Part shown: piece by piece, positions 24,516-33,620 of the stretch
How the letters are laid out: each line of letters starts with the position of its first letter
Position numbering within the stretch: the first letter of the stretch is position 1
Assembly (NCBI GenBank): GCA_030066665.1
Contig: JASJBD010000057.1
Coordinates: forward strand, 1-41,632
Direction: 5' to 3'
Length of the DNA: 41,632 bases
Source: Gammaproteobacteria bacterium
GTDB lineage: Bacteria > Pseudomonadota > Gammaproteobacteria > Steroidobacterales > GCA-2729495
Notes under the pieces: generated by a model
Databases searched by the model: none
What the model was told of the DNA's origin: nothing
Seen by the model: the letters and a program-made list of their open reading frames with translations, nothing else
Program-made: the position numbers and the translations under genes

Positions 24516-25199
24516 TCACTGTCCGCCAATCATGGCGACGGCTTCGTCCGTGTTGATGACGTCGCCAAACACCTGCACGAAGGTGCGCAGGCCGGCGATG
24601 TGGTCCTCGTCGGTCCGGGCCGAGTTGGCATCGGAAATCATGAACGTGCGGAAGTCGCGCATCATCGCATCGCGCGCGGTGGATTCGCAGCAACAGTTGG
24701 TCAGCGTGCCGGTCACCAGTACCGTGTCAATGCCATGCCGGCGCAGGCGTTCCTCCAGGTCGGAGGCGCCCTGGATCATTGCGCTGAACCGGTCCTTGTC
24801 GACGATCCAGTCATCGTCGTGTATGTCGAGTTCGTGCCAGAACTCGTGGCCGTGATTACCCGGTGTCATCTGGGCCCGCCAGTCGTCGCGCAGTTCTGCC
24901 GGCACGAAATTGTCGAAGTACATGTGCCAGGCACTGCGGCCTTCCGGATTGAACGTCGCGCGAATCCATGCAACCGTGCCGCCTGCGTGGCGCAGGGCAT
25001 CGGCTAGCCGGTTGATGTTCGGCGACGTGCCGGCAGCCTTCTCGATATAGGCGAAGCCGTCCGGGTGCACAAAGCCGTTCTGCATGTCGATGACCAGCAA
25101 CGCGGTCGTTTTCGCGTCGATATGATCGAATACGTGCTGCTTGCCGCGACGCTCCCGGAGCCATTGCAACAGGTCGGCAGGTAGTTCTACATCGTGCAT
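24516..25199 (-). CDS. Isochorismatase-fold cysteine hydrolase
   Basis: A 227-aa hydrolase with triad D38 (ALLVIDMQNGF), K135 (IVDKDRFSAM) and C170 within TLTNCCCESTARDA. The CESTARD stretch matches ureidoacrylate amidohydrolase (RutB)-like and related amidases. Three consecutive cysteines (169-171) at the nucleophile are unusual. The start at 25199 gives MHDVELPADLLQWL. The frame is open to 25484, but that region is the nitrilase gene. It lies seven bases downstream of the nitrilase stop, clearly in one operon. Both enzymes cleave C-N bonds, so they may act in sequence on one substrate (nitrile or carbamoyl to amide to acid). Substrate not deducible. Confidence 0.86.
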   Translation of the reverse strand: MHDVELPADLLQWLRERRGKQHVFDHIDAKTTALLVIDMQNGFVHPDGFAYIEKAAGTSPNINRLADALRHAGGTVAWIRATFNPEGRSAWHMYFDNFVPAELRDDWRAQMTPGNHGHEFWHELDIHDDDWIVDKDRFSAMIQGASDLEERLRRHGIDTVLVTGTLTNCCCESTARDAMMRDFRTFMISDANSARTDEDHIAGLRTFVQVFGDVINTDEAVAMIGGQ

Positions 25200-25206
25200 A
25201 GCGTAT

Positions 25207-26361
25207 CTAATCCGGTTTGCGCAGCCGGCCGGTAGTCTGCGCGTACGCGATTCGCTCATCGAGCTGCTGCGACATATCGCCTGGCTGCATGCCCGCGGGC
25301 GGCATGAACTGGCCGCGCTCGTACAGCTGATCCAGGACATCGCGGCAGGGCGCCATCTTATCCGACAGCGCGCGCGGCGGTTTGCCGGACGGGAACCGGT
25401 TCGGCGGGTAGATCGGCTTGTCGTAGATTTGCTGGAAACCTTCGGTGCGCACGTCCACCCAGCAATTGTGATTGATGCGCGCACGATGCTCGCGCAACGC
25501 TTCGATATCGATCGGCGCGCAGATCACCTGTTCGGCCGGGTAGGGGGCCTCGCGCAGGATCATGCCGGTGTAGTCGATGATCACGGAATGCCCTGGACAG
25601 AATGATTCCGGGTAGTACGCATATTCCACCGTGCCCCAGTTGGACCCTAGCAGGTAGCACATGTTGTCGTGTGCCCGCGTGCGGCGCGTGAATCGCCAGA
25701 AGTCCCAGGGCTCCGACATGCCCTCGACCTCCTGCTGTGCGGTCGGATGGCAGATGACTTCGACACCGTTGTAACCCAGCGCGCGGGACACCTCCGGCGT
25801 GCAGCCATCATGGCAGGTCATCGTCCCGAGTTTGCCGATATCCGTATCGACTACCGGGAACAGGTCGGTGATGTCGCCGCCGATTTTTTCGCGGTACTCG
25901 TCAAAAATATCGTGCGGACTGGTACCAAGGCCAATGAACGCCGGTACATGCCATTTGTGGTATTTGAGAATAACGTCGCCGTCCGGGCCGATGATGAAGG
26001 CCGCGTTAAACCAGCGGTCGGGAAATTCGGGCAATTGTTCGATGACGCCACCGCCGGCGATATAGATGCCGTACTCCTTCGCCTTTTCACCGAGCTGATC
26101 CATCTCGGGTCCCGGAATGGTCACGGCCTTTTTCATGAAGCCCTCGATGCCGTGTTCGCCCTTGCCCGGCGTCGTCACGCCCTGCATGAAGTACTCGGGC
26201 AACACGACCAGCCGCACCGGCAGTTCCCAGAAATAGCCGACGCCGAAATCGATCATGTTGCACACGCGATCCAGGTTTTGCTGAATACCGCTGCGATCCT
26301 CGGCGACGGTCACGGCCGGCTGGATCACCATGCCGGTATATTTCTCGATTTTCCTGCTCAT
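25207..26361 (-). CDS. Nitrilase-superfamily carbon-nitrogen hydrolase
   Basis: A 384-aa hydrolase with the Glu-Lys-Cys triad: E56 (VVLPEYFMQ), K136 (KYHKWHVP) and C183 (MTCHDGCTPEV). It is longer than omega-amidase or carbamoylputrescine amidase types (about 270-300); the extra 80 residues at the C-terminus (from about 300) are typical of aliphatic amidase/formamidase-like branches. HKWH-x-P and TCHDG also point to amidases more than true nitrilases. The ATG at 26361 was chosen because upstream sequence belongs to manD, 13 bases away. It is co-transcribed with manD, the isochorismatase-like gene and the decarboxylase. It probably removes an amide or N-acyl nitrogen. Confidence 0.86.
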   Translation of the reverse strand: MSRKIEKYTGMVIQPAVTVAEDRSGIQQNLDRVCNMIDFGVGYFWELPVRLVVLPEYFMQGVTTPGKGEHGIEGFMKKAVTIPGPEMDQLGEKAKEYGIYIAGGGVIEQLPEFPDRWFNAAFIIGPDGDVILKYHKWHVPAFIGLGTSPHDIFDEYREKIGGDITDLFPVVDTDIGKLGTMTCHDGCTPEVSRALGYNGVEVICHPTAQQEVEGMSEPWDFWRFTRRTRAHDNMCYLLGSNWGTVEYAYYPESFCPGHSVIIDYTGMILREAPYPAEQVICAPIDIEALREHRARINHNCWVDVRTEGFQQIYDKPIYPPNRFPSGKPPRALSDKMAPCRDVLDQLYERGQFMPPAGMQPGDMSQQLDERIAYAQTTGRLRKPD

Positions 26362-26374
26362 GATTTTGTCCTGC

Positions 26375-27583
26375 TCACCAATTCCACAGCGTGCCGTCCT
26401 GCAGCCGGTTGACCGGCAGGTATGCCCGCTGGTACGGGTATTTGGCGGCTTCGGTTTCATCGATGTCCACGCCATGTCCCGGTTCCTCGCCCGGGTGCAG
26501 TGCGCCATCCTTGAACCAGTAGGAATGGGGGAACACCGCGTCGGTCTCAGACGTATGCCGCATGTATTCCTGGATACCAAAATTTGGCACCCAGGTGTCG
26601 AAATGTAGTGCCGCGCCCATACACACCGGCGACAGATCAGTCGCACCATGGCAACCAGTGCGAACGTGATAGAGCGCTGCCAGGTCGGCGATGCGACGCA
26701 AATGGGTGATGCCACCCGCGTGCACAACCGTCGCGCGGATGTAGTCGATGAGTTGTTCCTGGATCAGCTCCTTGCAATCCCAGATCGTGTTGAAGACTTC
26801 GCCCACGGCCAGCGGCGTGACGGTATGTTCACGAATCAGTCGAAAGCCTTCCTGGTTCTCCGCGGGCACCGCGTCTTCGAGCCAGAACAGCCGGTAGTCT
26901 TCCAGCGCCTTGCCGAGCCGCGCGGCTTCGATCGGCGTCAGACGATGATGGACATCGTGCAGAAAATGCGGTTCGAAGCCAAAGCGATTGCGCAGGGTTT
27001 CGAATAATTGCGGCACATGATCCAGGTACCGTTCTGTTGACCACACATTTTCAGTCGGCAGGTCAGCATCGGCCGGTTCGTAATACATCTTGTCCCCGGA
27101 CACGCCGTAAATACTCGGCAGCCCGGGTACCCCGCATTGTGCGCGTATCGCGCGATACCCCATGTCAAGATAACGCTGCACTTCGTCGACGGTTTCCTGA
27201 ATGTCCTTGCCATTGGCATGGCCGTACACGAGCACGCCGTCGCGCGAACGGCCGCCGAGCAACTGGTACAACGGCATGTTCGCGAGTTTTGACTTGATGT
27301 CCCACAACGCCGTATCGACCGCCGCGATCGCGGCCATAGTGACGGGACCCCGCCGCCAGTAGGCCCCGCGATACAGGTATTGCCAGATGTCCTCGATCTG
27401 CTGCGGGTCGCGACCAATCAGGCAGGGCACGACGTGCTCCTCGAGGTAGGCGACCACGGCGAGTTCACGGCCGTTCAGCGTGGCATCACCCAGGCCATAG
27501 ACCCCGTCGTCGGTGACGATTTTCAGCGTCACGAAATTGCGCCCGGGACAGGTGACGATGACCTTTGCGGCTTCGATTTTCAT
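26375..27583 (-). CDS. manD: D-mannonate dehydratase ManD (enolase superfamily)
   Basis: A 402-aa Mg-dependent enolase-superfamily enzyme that dehydrates D-mannonate to 2-keto-3-deoxygluconate. From what I recall of the characterised Novosphingobium enzyme, also 402 aa, all key residues fall at the same numbers: R147, Y159, metal ligands D210, E236 and E262, base H212, E339, and the C-terminal W402. The preserved set supports a genuine dehydratase over a non-catalytic RspA relative. It is 73 bases downstream of kdgK, whose product uses the ManD product, so the pathway is contiguous. A GTTTA/TAAAC palindrome lies just upstream and could give it a separate promoter. Hexuronate isomerase and mannonate-forming reductase are not in this window. 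Confidence 0.94.
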   Translation of the reverse strand: MKIEAAKVIVTCPGRNFVTLKIVTDDGVYGLGDATLNGRELAVVAYLEEHVVPCLIGRDPQQIEDIWQYLYRGAYWRRGPVTMAAIAAVDTALWDIKSKLANMPLYQLLGGRSRDGVLVYGHANGKDIQETVDEVQRYLDMGYRAIRAQCGVPGLPSIYGVSGDKMYYEPADADLPTENVWSTERYLDHVPQLFETLRNRFGFEPHFLHDVHHRLTPIEAARLGKALEDYRLFWLEDAVPAENQEGFRLIREHTVTPLAVGEVFNTIWDCKELIQEQLIDYIRATVVHAGGITHLRRIADLAALYHVRTGCHGATDLSPVCMGAALHFDTWVPNFGIQEYMRHTSETDAVFPHSYWFKDGALHPGEEPGHGVDIDETEAAKYPYQRAYLPVNRLQDGTLWNW

Positions 27584-27600
27584 GCCGTCTCAGCCCTGTA

Positions 27601-27614
27601 GTTTATGTGTAAAC
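27601..27614. promoter_or_regulatory. Candidate operator upstream of manD
   Basis: GTTTA (27601-27605) and TAAAC (27610-27614) form a perfect inverted repeat with a 4-base spacer, 18 bases upstream of the manD ATG in the 73-base gap after kdgK. The size resembles GntR or LacI half-sites used in hexuronate regulons. No such regulator is encoded in the window, so the assignment is tentative. Confidence 0.35.
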
Positions 27615-27656
27615 CATCTTAGGAGACCCACCCGAATCCCGCAAGCTGCGCCACGT

Positions 27657-28595
27657 TCAGGCTGTGCCGAACAGCAGCTGGGCAACCGGCATGCTGGTCC
27701 GGGGCAGGATCGCGCCCCGGTGCCCGACCACAAGGCCGGCCAGCCGGTGACCCGCCAGCGCGGCGGCCTCGCAGTCCAGCCCCGTCAACCGCGCTGCAAG
27801 GTAGGCGGCATTGAATGAGTCACCGGCCGCGGTCGTATCGACGGCTTTTGCCACCTCGGGTGGCGCAACTTCCATGCGTTGACCGTCGTGGTCGATCAGG
27901 CAGGGCTGGGCACCGCAGCGGACGACGACTTCCCGCACGCCGAGCGCTGTCAGGCGCTGAATCGTATCGGCCGGCGCCGCGGCATGAAACAGCTGCCGCT
28001 CGTCATCCTGACTGACCAGCGCGCAATCCGTGATCCGCAATATCTGCTCATAACAATCGCGCGCCGCGTCGGTATCGGGCCACAAAGCTGCCCGATAGTT
28101 CGAATCGAAGGCGATGCGGCTGCCCGAAGATCGTAAACGACCGAGCAGATCAATCAGCTCGGCGCGATGCTCGGCCGTGAGAATCGCGAGCGAAATGCCG
28201 CTCAGACAGATTAACCCGGTACCGCGAAGCTGCTGTTCCAGTTCGTTTGCATAGCCATCGCGAAACAGTTCACGCGCAGCCGACTCGCCACGCCAGTAAA
28301 GGAAACGCCGCTCGCCGTCGGCGGTGGTTCTTATCCAGTAAAGCCCGGGCAAGCGTTCGGCCAGGCGTCGAACCTGCGAGGTGTCAATTTGCTCAGCCTG
28401 CCACGCGGCGAGCATCGCATCGCTGAGTTCGTCTTCGCCGATGGCGGTTACGTAGCTGACAGTGGTCTCCGGCAACAGGCGCGCCAGATACACGGCGAGG
28501 TTGGCGGTATCGCCGGCGAAACCCTGCCGCAGGCCGCTGTCGCCGGCGTTACTGAGTTCCACCATGCACTCACCAATACAGGCAATGCGCGTCAC
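27657..28595 (-). CDS. kdgK: 2-keto-3-deoxygluconate kinase KdgK
   Basis: A 312-aa PfkB/ribokinase-family kinase that phosphorylates 2-keto-3-deoxygluconate (KDG) to KDPG. Evidence: N-terminal IACIGECMVEL, the KDG-kinase hallmark NYRAALW (R168), and the anion-hole/catalytic motif DTTAAGDSFNAA with D259. Context is decisive: manD makes KDG downstream on the same strand, and eda, which splits KDPG, is divergent 91 bases away. The start ATG at 28595 gives the usual N-terminus. Probably the first gene of a minus-strand operon running to 23031. Confidence 0.92.
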   Translation of the reverse strand: MTRIACIGECMVELSNAGDSGLRQGFAGDTANLAVYLARLLPETTVSYVTAIGEDELSDAMLAAWQAEQIDTSQVRRLAERLPGLYWIRTTADGERRFLYWRGESAARELFRDGYANELEQQLRGTGLICLSGISLAILTAEHRAELIDLLGRLRSSGSRIAFDSNYRAALWPDTDAARDCYEQILRITDCALVSQDDERQLFHAAAPADTIQRLTALGVREVVVRCGAQPCLIDHDGQRMEVAPPEVAKAVDTTAAGDSFNAAYLAARLTGLDCEAAALAGHRLAGLVVGHRGAILPRTSMPVAQLLFGTA

Positions 28596-28617
28596 GGTCG
28601 CTGAGCCTCGCGAAAAA

Positions 28618-28647
28618 TTGACCCCGAATGACGATATAGGCTACACC
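28618..28647 (+). promoter_or_regulatory. Candidate promoter of eda
   Basis: In the 91-base divergent kdgK-eda region, TTGACC (28618-28623) and a weak TACACC (28642-28647) are 18 bases apart. The -35 is good, the -10 poor, so the site may need an activator. No obvious palindrome is shared with the operator candidate upstream of manD. Confidence 0.3.
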
Positions 28648-28686
28648 TGAGCCTGTCACCCGGTCACCGCCACAATGGGGGTTTCG

Positions 28687-29316
28687 ATGTCTTCCGTCAG
28701 ATCACTATTTCCCGAACCGACCGTGATTCCGGTGGTGACGATCGGTGATCCTGCCGCCGCGGTGGAGTTGGCATCGGCGCTCGCGAATGGCGGCCTGCAC
28801 TGTATCGAGATCACGCTGCGGGTCGCCGGCGCCCTGGAGTCGGCGCGCGCCATTCGCGATGCATTACCGGACATTACGCTCGGTATTGGCACCGTGACCG
28901 ACGCCGTGCAACTCGCGCAGGCGATCGATGTCGGGGCCGACTTCGCCGTCAGTCCGGGCTTTGATGAAACCCTCATCGTTGCCGCCAGCGAGATTCCATA
29001 TCTCCCGGCAATCTGCACGCCGTCTGAACTGATGCACGCCGTGTCGATTGGCGTGGACGCCGTGAAGGTCTTTCCGGCCGCGGCGTATGGCGGTCCGGGT
29101 CTGCTGCGGCAGCTTGCCGCGGTCTTTCCGAAAGCCGCGTTCTGCCCGACCGGCGGGATTCGGGCAGCCGAACTCCCGGACTACCTGGCGGCGCCCAATG
29201 TACTCGCCGTGGGCGGCAGCTGGTTGGCGCCGGCTGAGACAGTTGCAGCCGGCGACTGGGACGCAATAGAAAGTCTGGCGCAACAGGCGGTCGCGGTCTG
29301 TAGACAAGCCAATTAG
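28687..29316 (+). CDS. eda: KDPG/KHG aldolase Eda
   Basis: A 209-aa class I aldolase that splits 2-keto-3-deoxy-6-phosphogluconate to pyruvate and glyceraldehyde-3-phosphate. E41 (CIEITLR) and the Schiff-base K127 (VDAVKVFPAA) are present, followed by the phosphate-binding CPTGGI (residues 153-158). Length fits the family. I use the second ATG (28687), which has GGGGG at good distance; an ATG at 28675 would add MGVS. It completes the ManD-KdgK-Eda route. The stop codon is within the operator-like inverted repeat (29311-29334) of the next operon, so the two transcription units abut. Confidence 0.93.
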   Translation: MSSVRSLFPEPTVIPVVTIGDPAAAVELASALANGGLHCIEITLRVAGALESARAIRDALPDITLGIGTVTDAVQLAQAIDVGADFAVSPGFDETLIVAASEIPYLPAICTPSELMHAVSIGVDAVKVFPAAAYGGPGLLRQLAAVFPKAAFCPTGGIRAAELPDYLAAPNVLAVGGSWLAPAETVAAGDWDAIESLAQQAVAVCRQAN

Positions 29317-29334
29317 TTCACGACTAAACTAATT
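29301..29334 (+). promoter_or_regulatory. Promoter and MarR-type operator of the TPP-enzyme operon (site A)
   Basis: TAGACA (29301-29306) and TAAACT (29325-29330), 18 bases apart, form a plausible promoter. The inverted repeat AATTAGTT (29311-29318) / AACTAATT (29327-29334) covers spacer and -10, a repressor position. The motif ATTAGTT-N6-TAAACTA (29312-29331) recurs exactly at 34229-34248 upstream of the TonB receptor. The MarR protein at 33621, encoded between them, is the natural candidate to bind both. Confidence 0.68.
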
Positions 29335-29369
29335 GACAGATAACCCAATCTGCAACAGATGGTGACTGT

Positions 29370-30992
29370 ATGCCTCGACTGACTGGCGCCGAAGCAATCG
29401 TGCACACTGTCATGAACCACGGTGTCGATACGATATTCGGCTTGCCGGGCGGCCAGCTGTACTACCTGTACGACGCCTTTTACAAGAACCGCGATCGGCT
29501 GAACCTGATTACATCGCGTCACGAACAGGGCGCGGCGTACATGGCACTGGGCTATGCGCACTCCACCGGCAAAGTCGGCGTCTACGATGTCGTGCCCGGT
29601 CCGGGCGTGTTGAACACCACGGCCGCGCTGTGCACCGCCTGGGGCTGCAATGCCCCCGTGTTGTGCCTGACCGGCCAGGTGCCGACCGTCGGTATCGGTT
29701 CCGGCGCCGGTTATCTGCACGAACTGCCCGACCAGCTGGCGTTATTGCGCGGGTTGACCAAGTGGGCGGAGCGTATCGAGCGCGTCGAGGATGCGCCTGG
29801 CCTGGTTGCCGAAGCCTTCCGACAGTTGCGCACGGGCCGCCCGCGACCGGTCGAAATCGAGATGGCGCCCGATGTCATGGAAATGCAGGCCGATATCGAG
29901 TTGCCTGAGCCGGTGCTGCATTACGAACCGGCGGAACCGGATCCGGATGCGATCGCGGCGGCAGCGCGCGAACTGGCTGCATCCAAGAAGCCCCTGATCA
30001 TGATCGGCGGGGGCGCGCGCGACGCCGGCGAGGAGCTGCTCGCGCTGGCCGAGATGGTGCAGGCACCCGTGGTTTCCTTCCGTCATGGCAAGGGCGTGAT
30101 CAGCGACCGGCATTATTTGAGTCAGACCTATCCGGCCGGGCATCGTTTGTGGGCCGACGCGGATGTCGTGCTTGCGGTTGGCACGCGCCTGAAGTATCCG
30201 CAGATGTACTGGGGTACCGAAGGCCTGAAAATCCTGCGCATTGATATCGATCCGGAGGAAATCGAGCGCGTGCTGACGCCGGCGGTCGGTATTTGCGCCG
30301 ATGCGCGCGTGTCGGTTGCCGCGTTACTCGAGGAACTGCCACGGCACCTGGGCACACGTGCGTCCCGGCAGGAAGAGCTCGAGACGCTGAAGGCGGGCAT
30401 GCAGGCGGAATACGAACGTATCCAGCCGCAGCTGTCGTTCTTGAAAGTCATGCGCGAAGAGTTGCCGGACGATGGCTACTTCGTCGATGAAATCACCCAG
30501 ACCGGTTTCGCCTCATGGTACGGCTTCCCGTCGTACCTGCCGCGGCATTTCATTTCCAGCGGTTACCAGGGCACGCTGGGCTATGGCTACGCCACCGCGC
30601 TGGGTGTGAAAGTCGCACATCCCGACAAGCCGGTGCTGCAGATCAGTGGTGACGGCGGTTTCATGTATAACGTGCAGGAACTGGCCACAGCCGTCGCCGA
30701 GAATATCGCGCTGGTAACGGTGATCTTTCGCGATAACCGGTTCGGTAACGTGGCGCGCGATCTGCAGAACCATTTCGGCGATGAAAACCTTGGCGCGCCG
30801 CTGCGCAACCCGGATTTCGTTGCGCTGGCCGAGAGTTTCGGTGCGCTGGGACTGCGCGCGACCACCCCGGAAGAGCTACGCGGTGCAATCCGTCAGGGCT
30901 TCGCCGCCGGCGGTCCGGTGCTGATCGAGGTCCCGGTCGACACCATGGCCAGTCCGTGGGAGTTCATCATGTTGCCCCAGGCACGACCATGA
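29370..30992 (+). CDS. Thiamine-diphosphate-dependent enzyme, acetolactate synthase/2-oxoacid decarboxylase-like
   Basis: A 540-aa ThDP enzyme with three domains: N-terminal PYR domain with the activating E52 (TSRHEQGAAYMALGYA), a central nucleotide-fold domain (about 190-330), and a C-terminal PP domain with the Mg/ThDP motif G427-D-G429 and N456. No regulatory subunit gene accompanies it, so a biosynthetic acetolactate synthase is unlikely. The aminotransferase and aldehyde dehydrogenase next to it suggest a decarboxylase making an aldehyde from a 2-oxoacid, as AruI does in the arginine transaminase pathway, or an acyloin lyase. First gene of a four-gene operon, 10 bases before the aminotransferase. 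It is preceded by operator site A. Confidence 0.88.
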   Translation: MPRLTGAEAIVHTVMNHGVDTIFGLPGGQLYYLYDAFYKNRDRLNLITSRHEQGAAYMALGYAHSTGKVGVYDVVPGPGVLNTTAALCTAWGCNAPVLCLTGQVPTVGIGSGAGYLHELPDQLALLRGLTKWAERIERVEDAPGLVAEAFRQLRTGRPRPVEIEMAPDVMEMQADIELPEPVLHYEPAEPDPDAIAAAARELAASKKPLIMIGGGARDAGEELLALAEMVQAPVVSFRHGKGVISDRHYLSQTYPAGHRLWADADVVLAVGTRLKYPQMYWGTEGLKILRIDIDPEEIERVLTPAVGICADARVSVAALLEELPRHLGTRASRQEELETLKAGMQAEYERIQPQLSFLKVMREELPDDGYFVDEITQTGFASWYGFPSYLPRHFISSGYQGTLGYGYATALGVKVAHPDKPVLQISGDGGFMYNVQELATAVAENIALVTVIFRDNRFGNVARDLQNHFGDENLGAPLRNPDFVALAESFGALGLRATTPEELRGAIRQGFAAGGPVLIEVPVDTMASPWEFIMLPQARP

Positions 30993-31002
30993 GGCCCAAA
31001 TC

Positions 31003-32103
31003 ATGAGTGATACACCAAGGGCCGTACCGGGCGTGCTGCAGATCGCGCCCTACCAGCAGGGCAAGAGCAAAATCGGCGAGCGCCTGCCACGTTACAAACT
31101 GAGTGCGAACGAATCCGCATTTGGCACGCCGCCGGCCGCGGTAGACGCCTACGAGAGCATTCGTGACCTGCTGCATCGCTATCCGGATGGCAATCAGGCG
31201 GATCTGCGCGAGGCCATCGCCGACGTGTACGGCCTCGAAGCCGACCAGATCGTGTGCGGCAACGGCTCGGAAGAGATAATCGGTCTCACCATTCGCTGCT
31301 TCATGGACGCCGGCGACGAGCTGCTGCTATCGGAGAACTTTTTCGGCGTTTGCGCGCTGTATGCGATGTCCGTCGGCGCCAAAGTCGTCACCGCGCCCGA
31401 GAAGCATTTCGTGACGGATGTCGATGCGTTGCTCGCGCGAGTGACCGACCGCACCAGGGTTGTGATTCTCGCCAACCCGAACAATCCGACCGGTACGTAT
31501 GTGGCGCCAGCGGAAATCGAGCGCTTGCACCAGGGCCTGCCGTCGAATGTCGTGCTGCTGCTGGACGGCGCCTATGCGGAATACGTGACCGCGCCGGACT
31601 ATGATGCGGGCGCCGAACTGGTAGAGCGTAGCGAGAACGTGGTCATGACGCGGTCGTTCTCGAAGATGTTCGGGCTGGCGGGCCTGCGTATTGGCTGGTG
31701 CTATGCACCGCCGGGAATCGTCGGTGTATTGCAGCGGCTGCGCGTGCCGTTCAATGCCAACGCGGCGGCAATGGCCGCGGCGGCCGAGGCAGTGCGTGAT
31801 CAGGCCTGGGTCGAGCGCGTTCGCGATCACAACGCGCGCTGGCTGGCACGCATCAGCGAGGAGTTGACACGCCTGGGCGTGCGCGTCGTGCCGAGTGTGG
31901 CGAATTTCTATCTGATCGTGTTCGATGATTGCGATGGGAAATCCGCGGCCGGTGCGGCGGGCGCACTGGAAGCGGAGGGCATTATTCCGCGCCCCGTCGG
32001 AGCAGGCGGAGGAGACGGGCACGACGTGTTGAGAATTACCGTGGGTGACGACGACGCGAACCGGGCGGTACTGGACGTGCTGCAACGATATCTGACAGCT
32101 TGA
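31003..32103 (+). CDS. HisC-like PLP-dependent aminotransferase
   Basis: A 366-aa fold-type I aminotransferase of the histidinol-phosphate aminotransferase branch. It shows LSANESAFGTP near the N-terminus, RYPDGNQADLREAIA, the cofactor set N160 (NPNNPTG), D188 and Y191 (LLDGAYAEY), Schiff-base K221 (TRSFSKMFGLAGLRIGW) and R229. No other histidine biosynthesis gene is nearby and the operon is catabolic in style, so it more likely transaminates an amino acid to feed the ThDP enzyme. Members of this branch also act on aromatic amino acids. It is 10 bases after the ThDP gene and 26 before the dehydrogenase. Confidence 0.88.
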   Translation: MSDTPRAVPGVLQIAPYQQGKSKIGERLPRYKLSANESAFGTPPAAVDAYESIRDLLHRYPDGNQADLREAIADVYGLEADQIVCGNGSEEIIGLTIRCFMDAGDELLLSENFFGVCALYAMSVGAKVVTAPEKHFVTDVDALLARVTDRTRVVILANPNNPTGTYVAPAEIERLHQGLPSNVVLLLDGAYAEYVTAPDYDAGAELVERSENVVMTRSFSKMFGLAGLRIGWCYAPPGIVGVLQRLRVPFNANAAAMAAAAEAVRDQAWVERVRDHNARWLARISEELTRLGVRVVPSVANFYLIVFDDCDGKSAAGAAGALEAEGIIPRPVGAGGGDGHDVLRITVGDDDANRAVLDVLQRYLTA

Positions 32104-32129
32104 AGAAAAGAACGGCGGGGGACGGCGCG

Positions 32130-33617
32130 ATGGGCGGACCGGAAATCTCTGCAACGGCTCAGGCGTTCCTGGGTCGACAGCATCGTTTGCTGATCAATGG
32201 TGACTGGGTCGGGACCGACGGCGGCGAGCTGGTGGTCGATAATCCGTCAACGGGCGATGAACTGACGCGCGTGCCGGCGGCCGCCCTGCAGGACGTTGAC
32301 AACGCGGCGAATGCCGCGCGGAAAGCGTTTGACGACAAATCCTGGCGCGGCCTGACCCCCGCCGCGCGGGCCGCGGTGCTGTGGCAGGTCGGCGATCTGA
32401 TTCTCGAGCATGCCGATGAGCTCGCCGAACTCGAAATGCTCGACACCGGCAAGACCTTCGCGATGGCCCGGCACGGCGAGGTGCCGTTCGCGGCGGAATG
32501 CTTTCGCTATCACGCCGGCTGGTGCACCAAGCTGGAGGGGAGCACGAAGGATATTTCCACCGTGCCGGGCCAGGCCTTCCACGTGTATACCCGCCACGAA
32601 CCGATCGGCGTCGTCGGGCTGATCGTGCCGTCCAATGGCCCACTGGTGCAGGCATCGTGGAAGCTCGCGCCGGCACTTGCAGCGGGTTGCGCGGCCATCA
32701 TTAAGCCGGACGAAAAAACCCCGTTGACGACGTTGCGTCTCGGTGAACTGATGCTGGAAGCCGGCGTGCCACCCGGCATCGTTAATATCCTGACCGGTAC
32801 CGGGGCTGAAGTTGGCGCGGCATTGGTGCGGCATCCGCTGGTCGCAAAAATCTCGTTCACGGGTTCCACTGAGACCGGCAGGGAAATCGCGCGCGCGGCA
32901 ATTGATGATCTGAAAAAAGTCACGCTGGAACTTGGCGGCAAGTCGCCGATGATCGTTTGCGCAGACGCGGATCTGGAGCGTGTAATTCCCGGAACCGCGG
33001 GCGCGATCTTCGGCAATGCCGGCCAGATCTGCGTAGCCGGTTCACGTCTGTATGTCGAGGACGCGGTCTACGATGACGTCGTGCAGGGCATCGCCGAAGT
33101 TGCGAAGGGTTTGCGTGTCGGTCCCGGGCACGACCCGGCATCAGAAATGGGGCCGCTGATTTCGGCACCGCATCTCGACTACGTCTGCGGCATGGTCGAA
33201 AGCGGCCGGGAGCAAGGCGCGAATGTCGTAACTGGTGGTGACCGGCTGAACCTCGGCGGCGGCTACTTCATGGCGCCGACCGTGCTCGCCAATGCCAGTC
33301 CCGATATGCGTGTGGTACAGGAAGAAATCTTCGGACCGGTGCTGTCCGCGCTGCGCTTCAGTGACCCGGCCGAGATACCACGCGAAGCAAACAGCTCGCG
33401 TTACGGCCTGGCCGCCAGTGTCTGGACTAGCGACGTGAGCAAGGCCCACCGGCTGGCCGCAGACATGGAGGCCGGCCTTGTCTGGATTAATTGCCACGCG
33501 ATCCCCGATATGGCCGTGCCGTTTGGTGGCTACAAGCAGTCCGGGTGGGGCCGGGAGAACGGTCTCGAAGGCCTGCTGGAATATACCGAACTCAAATCCG
33601 TGATAGCGATGCTCTAG
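32130..33617 (+). CDS. Aldehyde dehydrogenase (NAD(P)+)
   Basis: A 495-aa ALDH-superfamily enzyme of the betaine-aldehyde type. Catalytic residues: N169 (IVPSNGPL), K192 (IIKPDEKTPL), E267 (LELGGKSP) and nucleophile C301 (NAGQICVAGSR). The usual PWNFP is PSNGP here, which may alter the aldehyde channel. I start at the ATG at 32130 with GGCGGGGGA upstream; an in-frame TTG at 32100 overlaps the aminotransferase stop and lacks a binding site. It is three bases upstream of the MarR gene. It would oxidise the aldehyde from the ThDP enzyme to a carboxylate. Confidence 0.92.
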   Translation: MGGPEISATAQAFLGRQHRLLINGDWVGTDGGELVVDNPSTGDELTRVPAAALQDVDNAANAARKAFDDKSWRGLTPAARAAVLWQVGDLILEHADELAELEMLDTGKTFAMARHGEVPFAAECFRYHAGWCTKLEGSTKDISTVPGQAFHVYTRHEPIGVVGLIVPSNGPLVQASWKLAPALAAGCAAIIKPDEKTPLTTLRLGELMLEAGVPPGIVNILTGTGAEVGAALVRHPLVAKISFTGSTETGREIARAAIDDLKKVTLELGGKSPMIVCADADLERVIPGTAGAIFGNAGQICVAGSRLYVEDAVYDDVVQGIAEVAKGLRVGPGHDPASEMGPLISAPHLDYVCGMVESGREQGANVVTGGDRLNLGGGYFMAPTVLANASPDMRVVQEEIFGPVLSALRFSDPAEIPREANSSRYGLAASVWTSDVSKAHRLAADMEAGLVWINCHAIPDMAVPFGGYKQSGWGRENGLEGLLEYTELKSVIAML

Positions 33618-33620
33618 CGC

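Noticed and set aside
31003-32103. Histidine biosynthesis hisC
   Set aside because: No other his gene is near and the operon has a catabolic layout with a MarR regulator, so the specific name is not supported.
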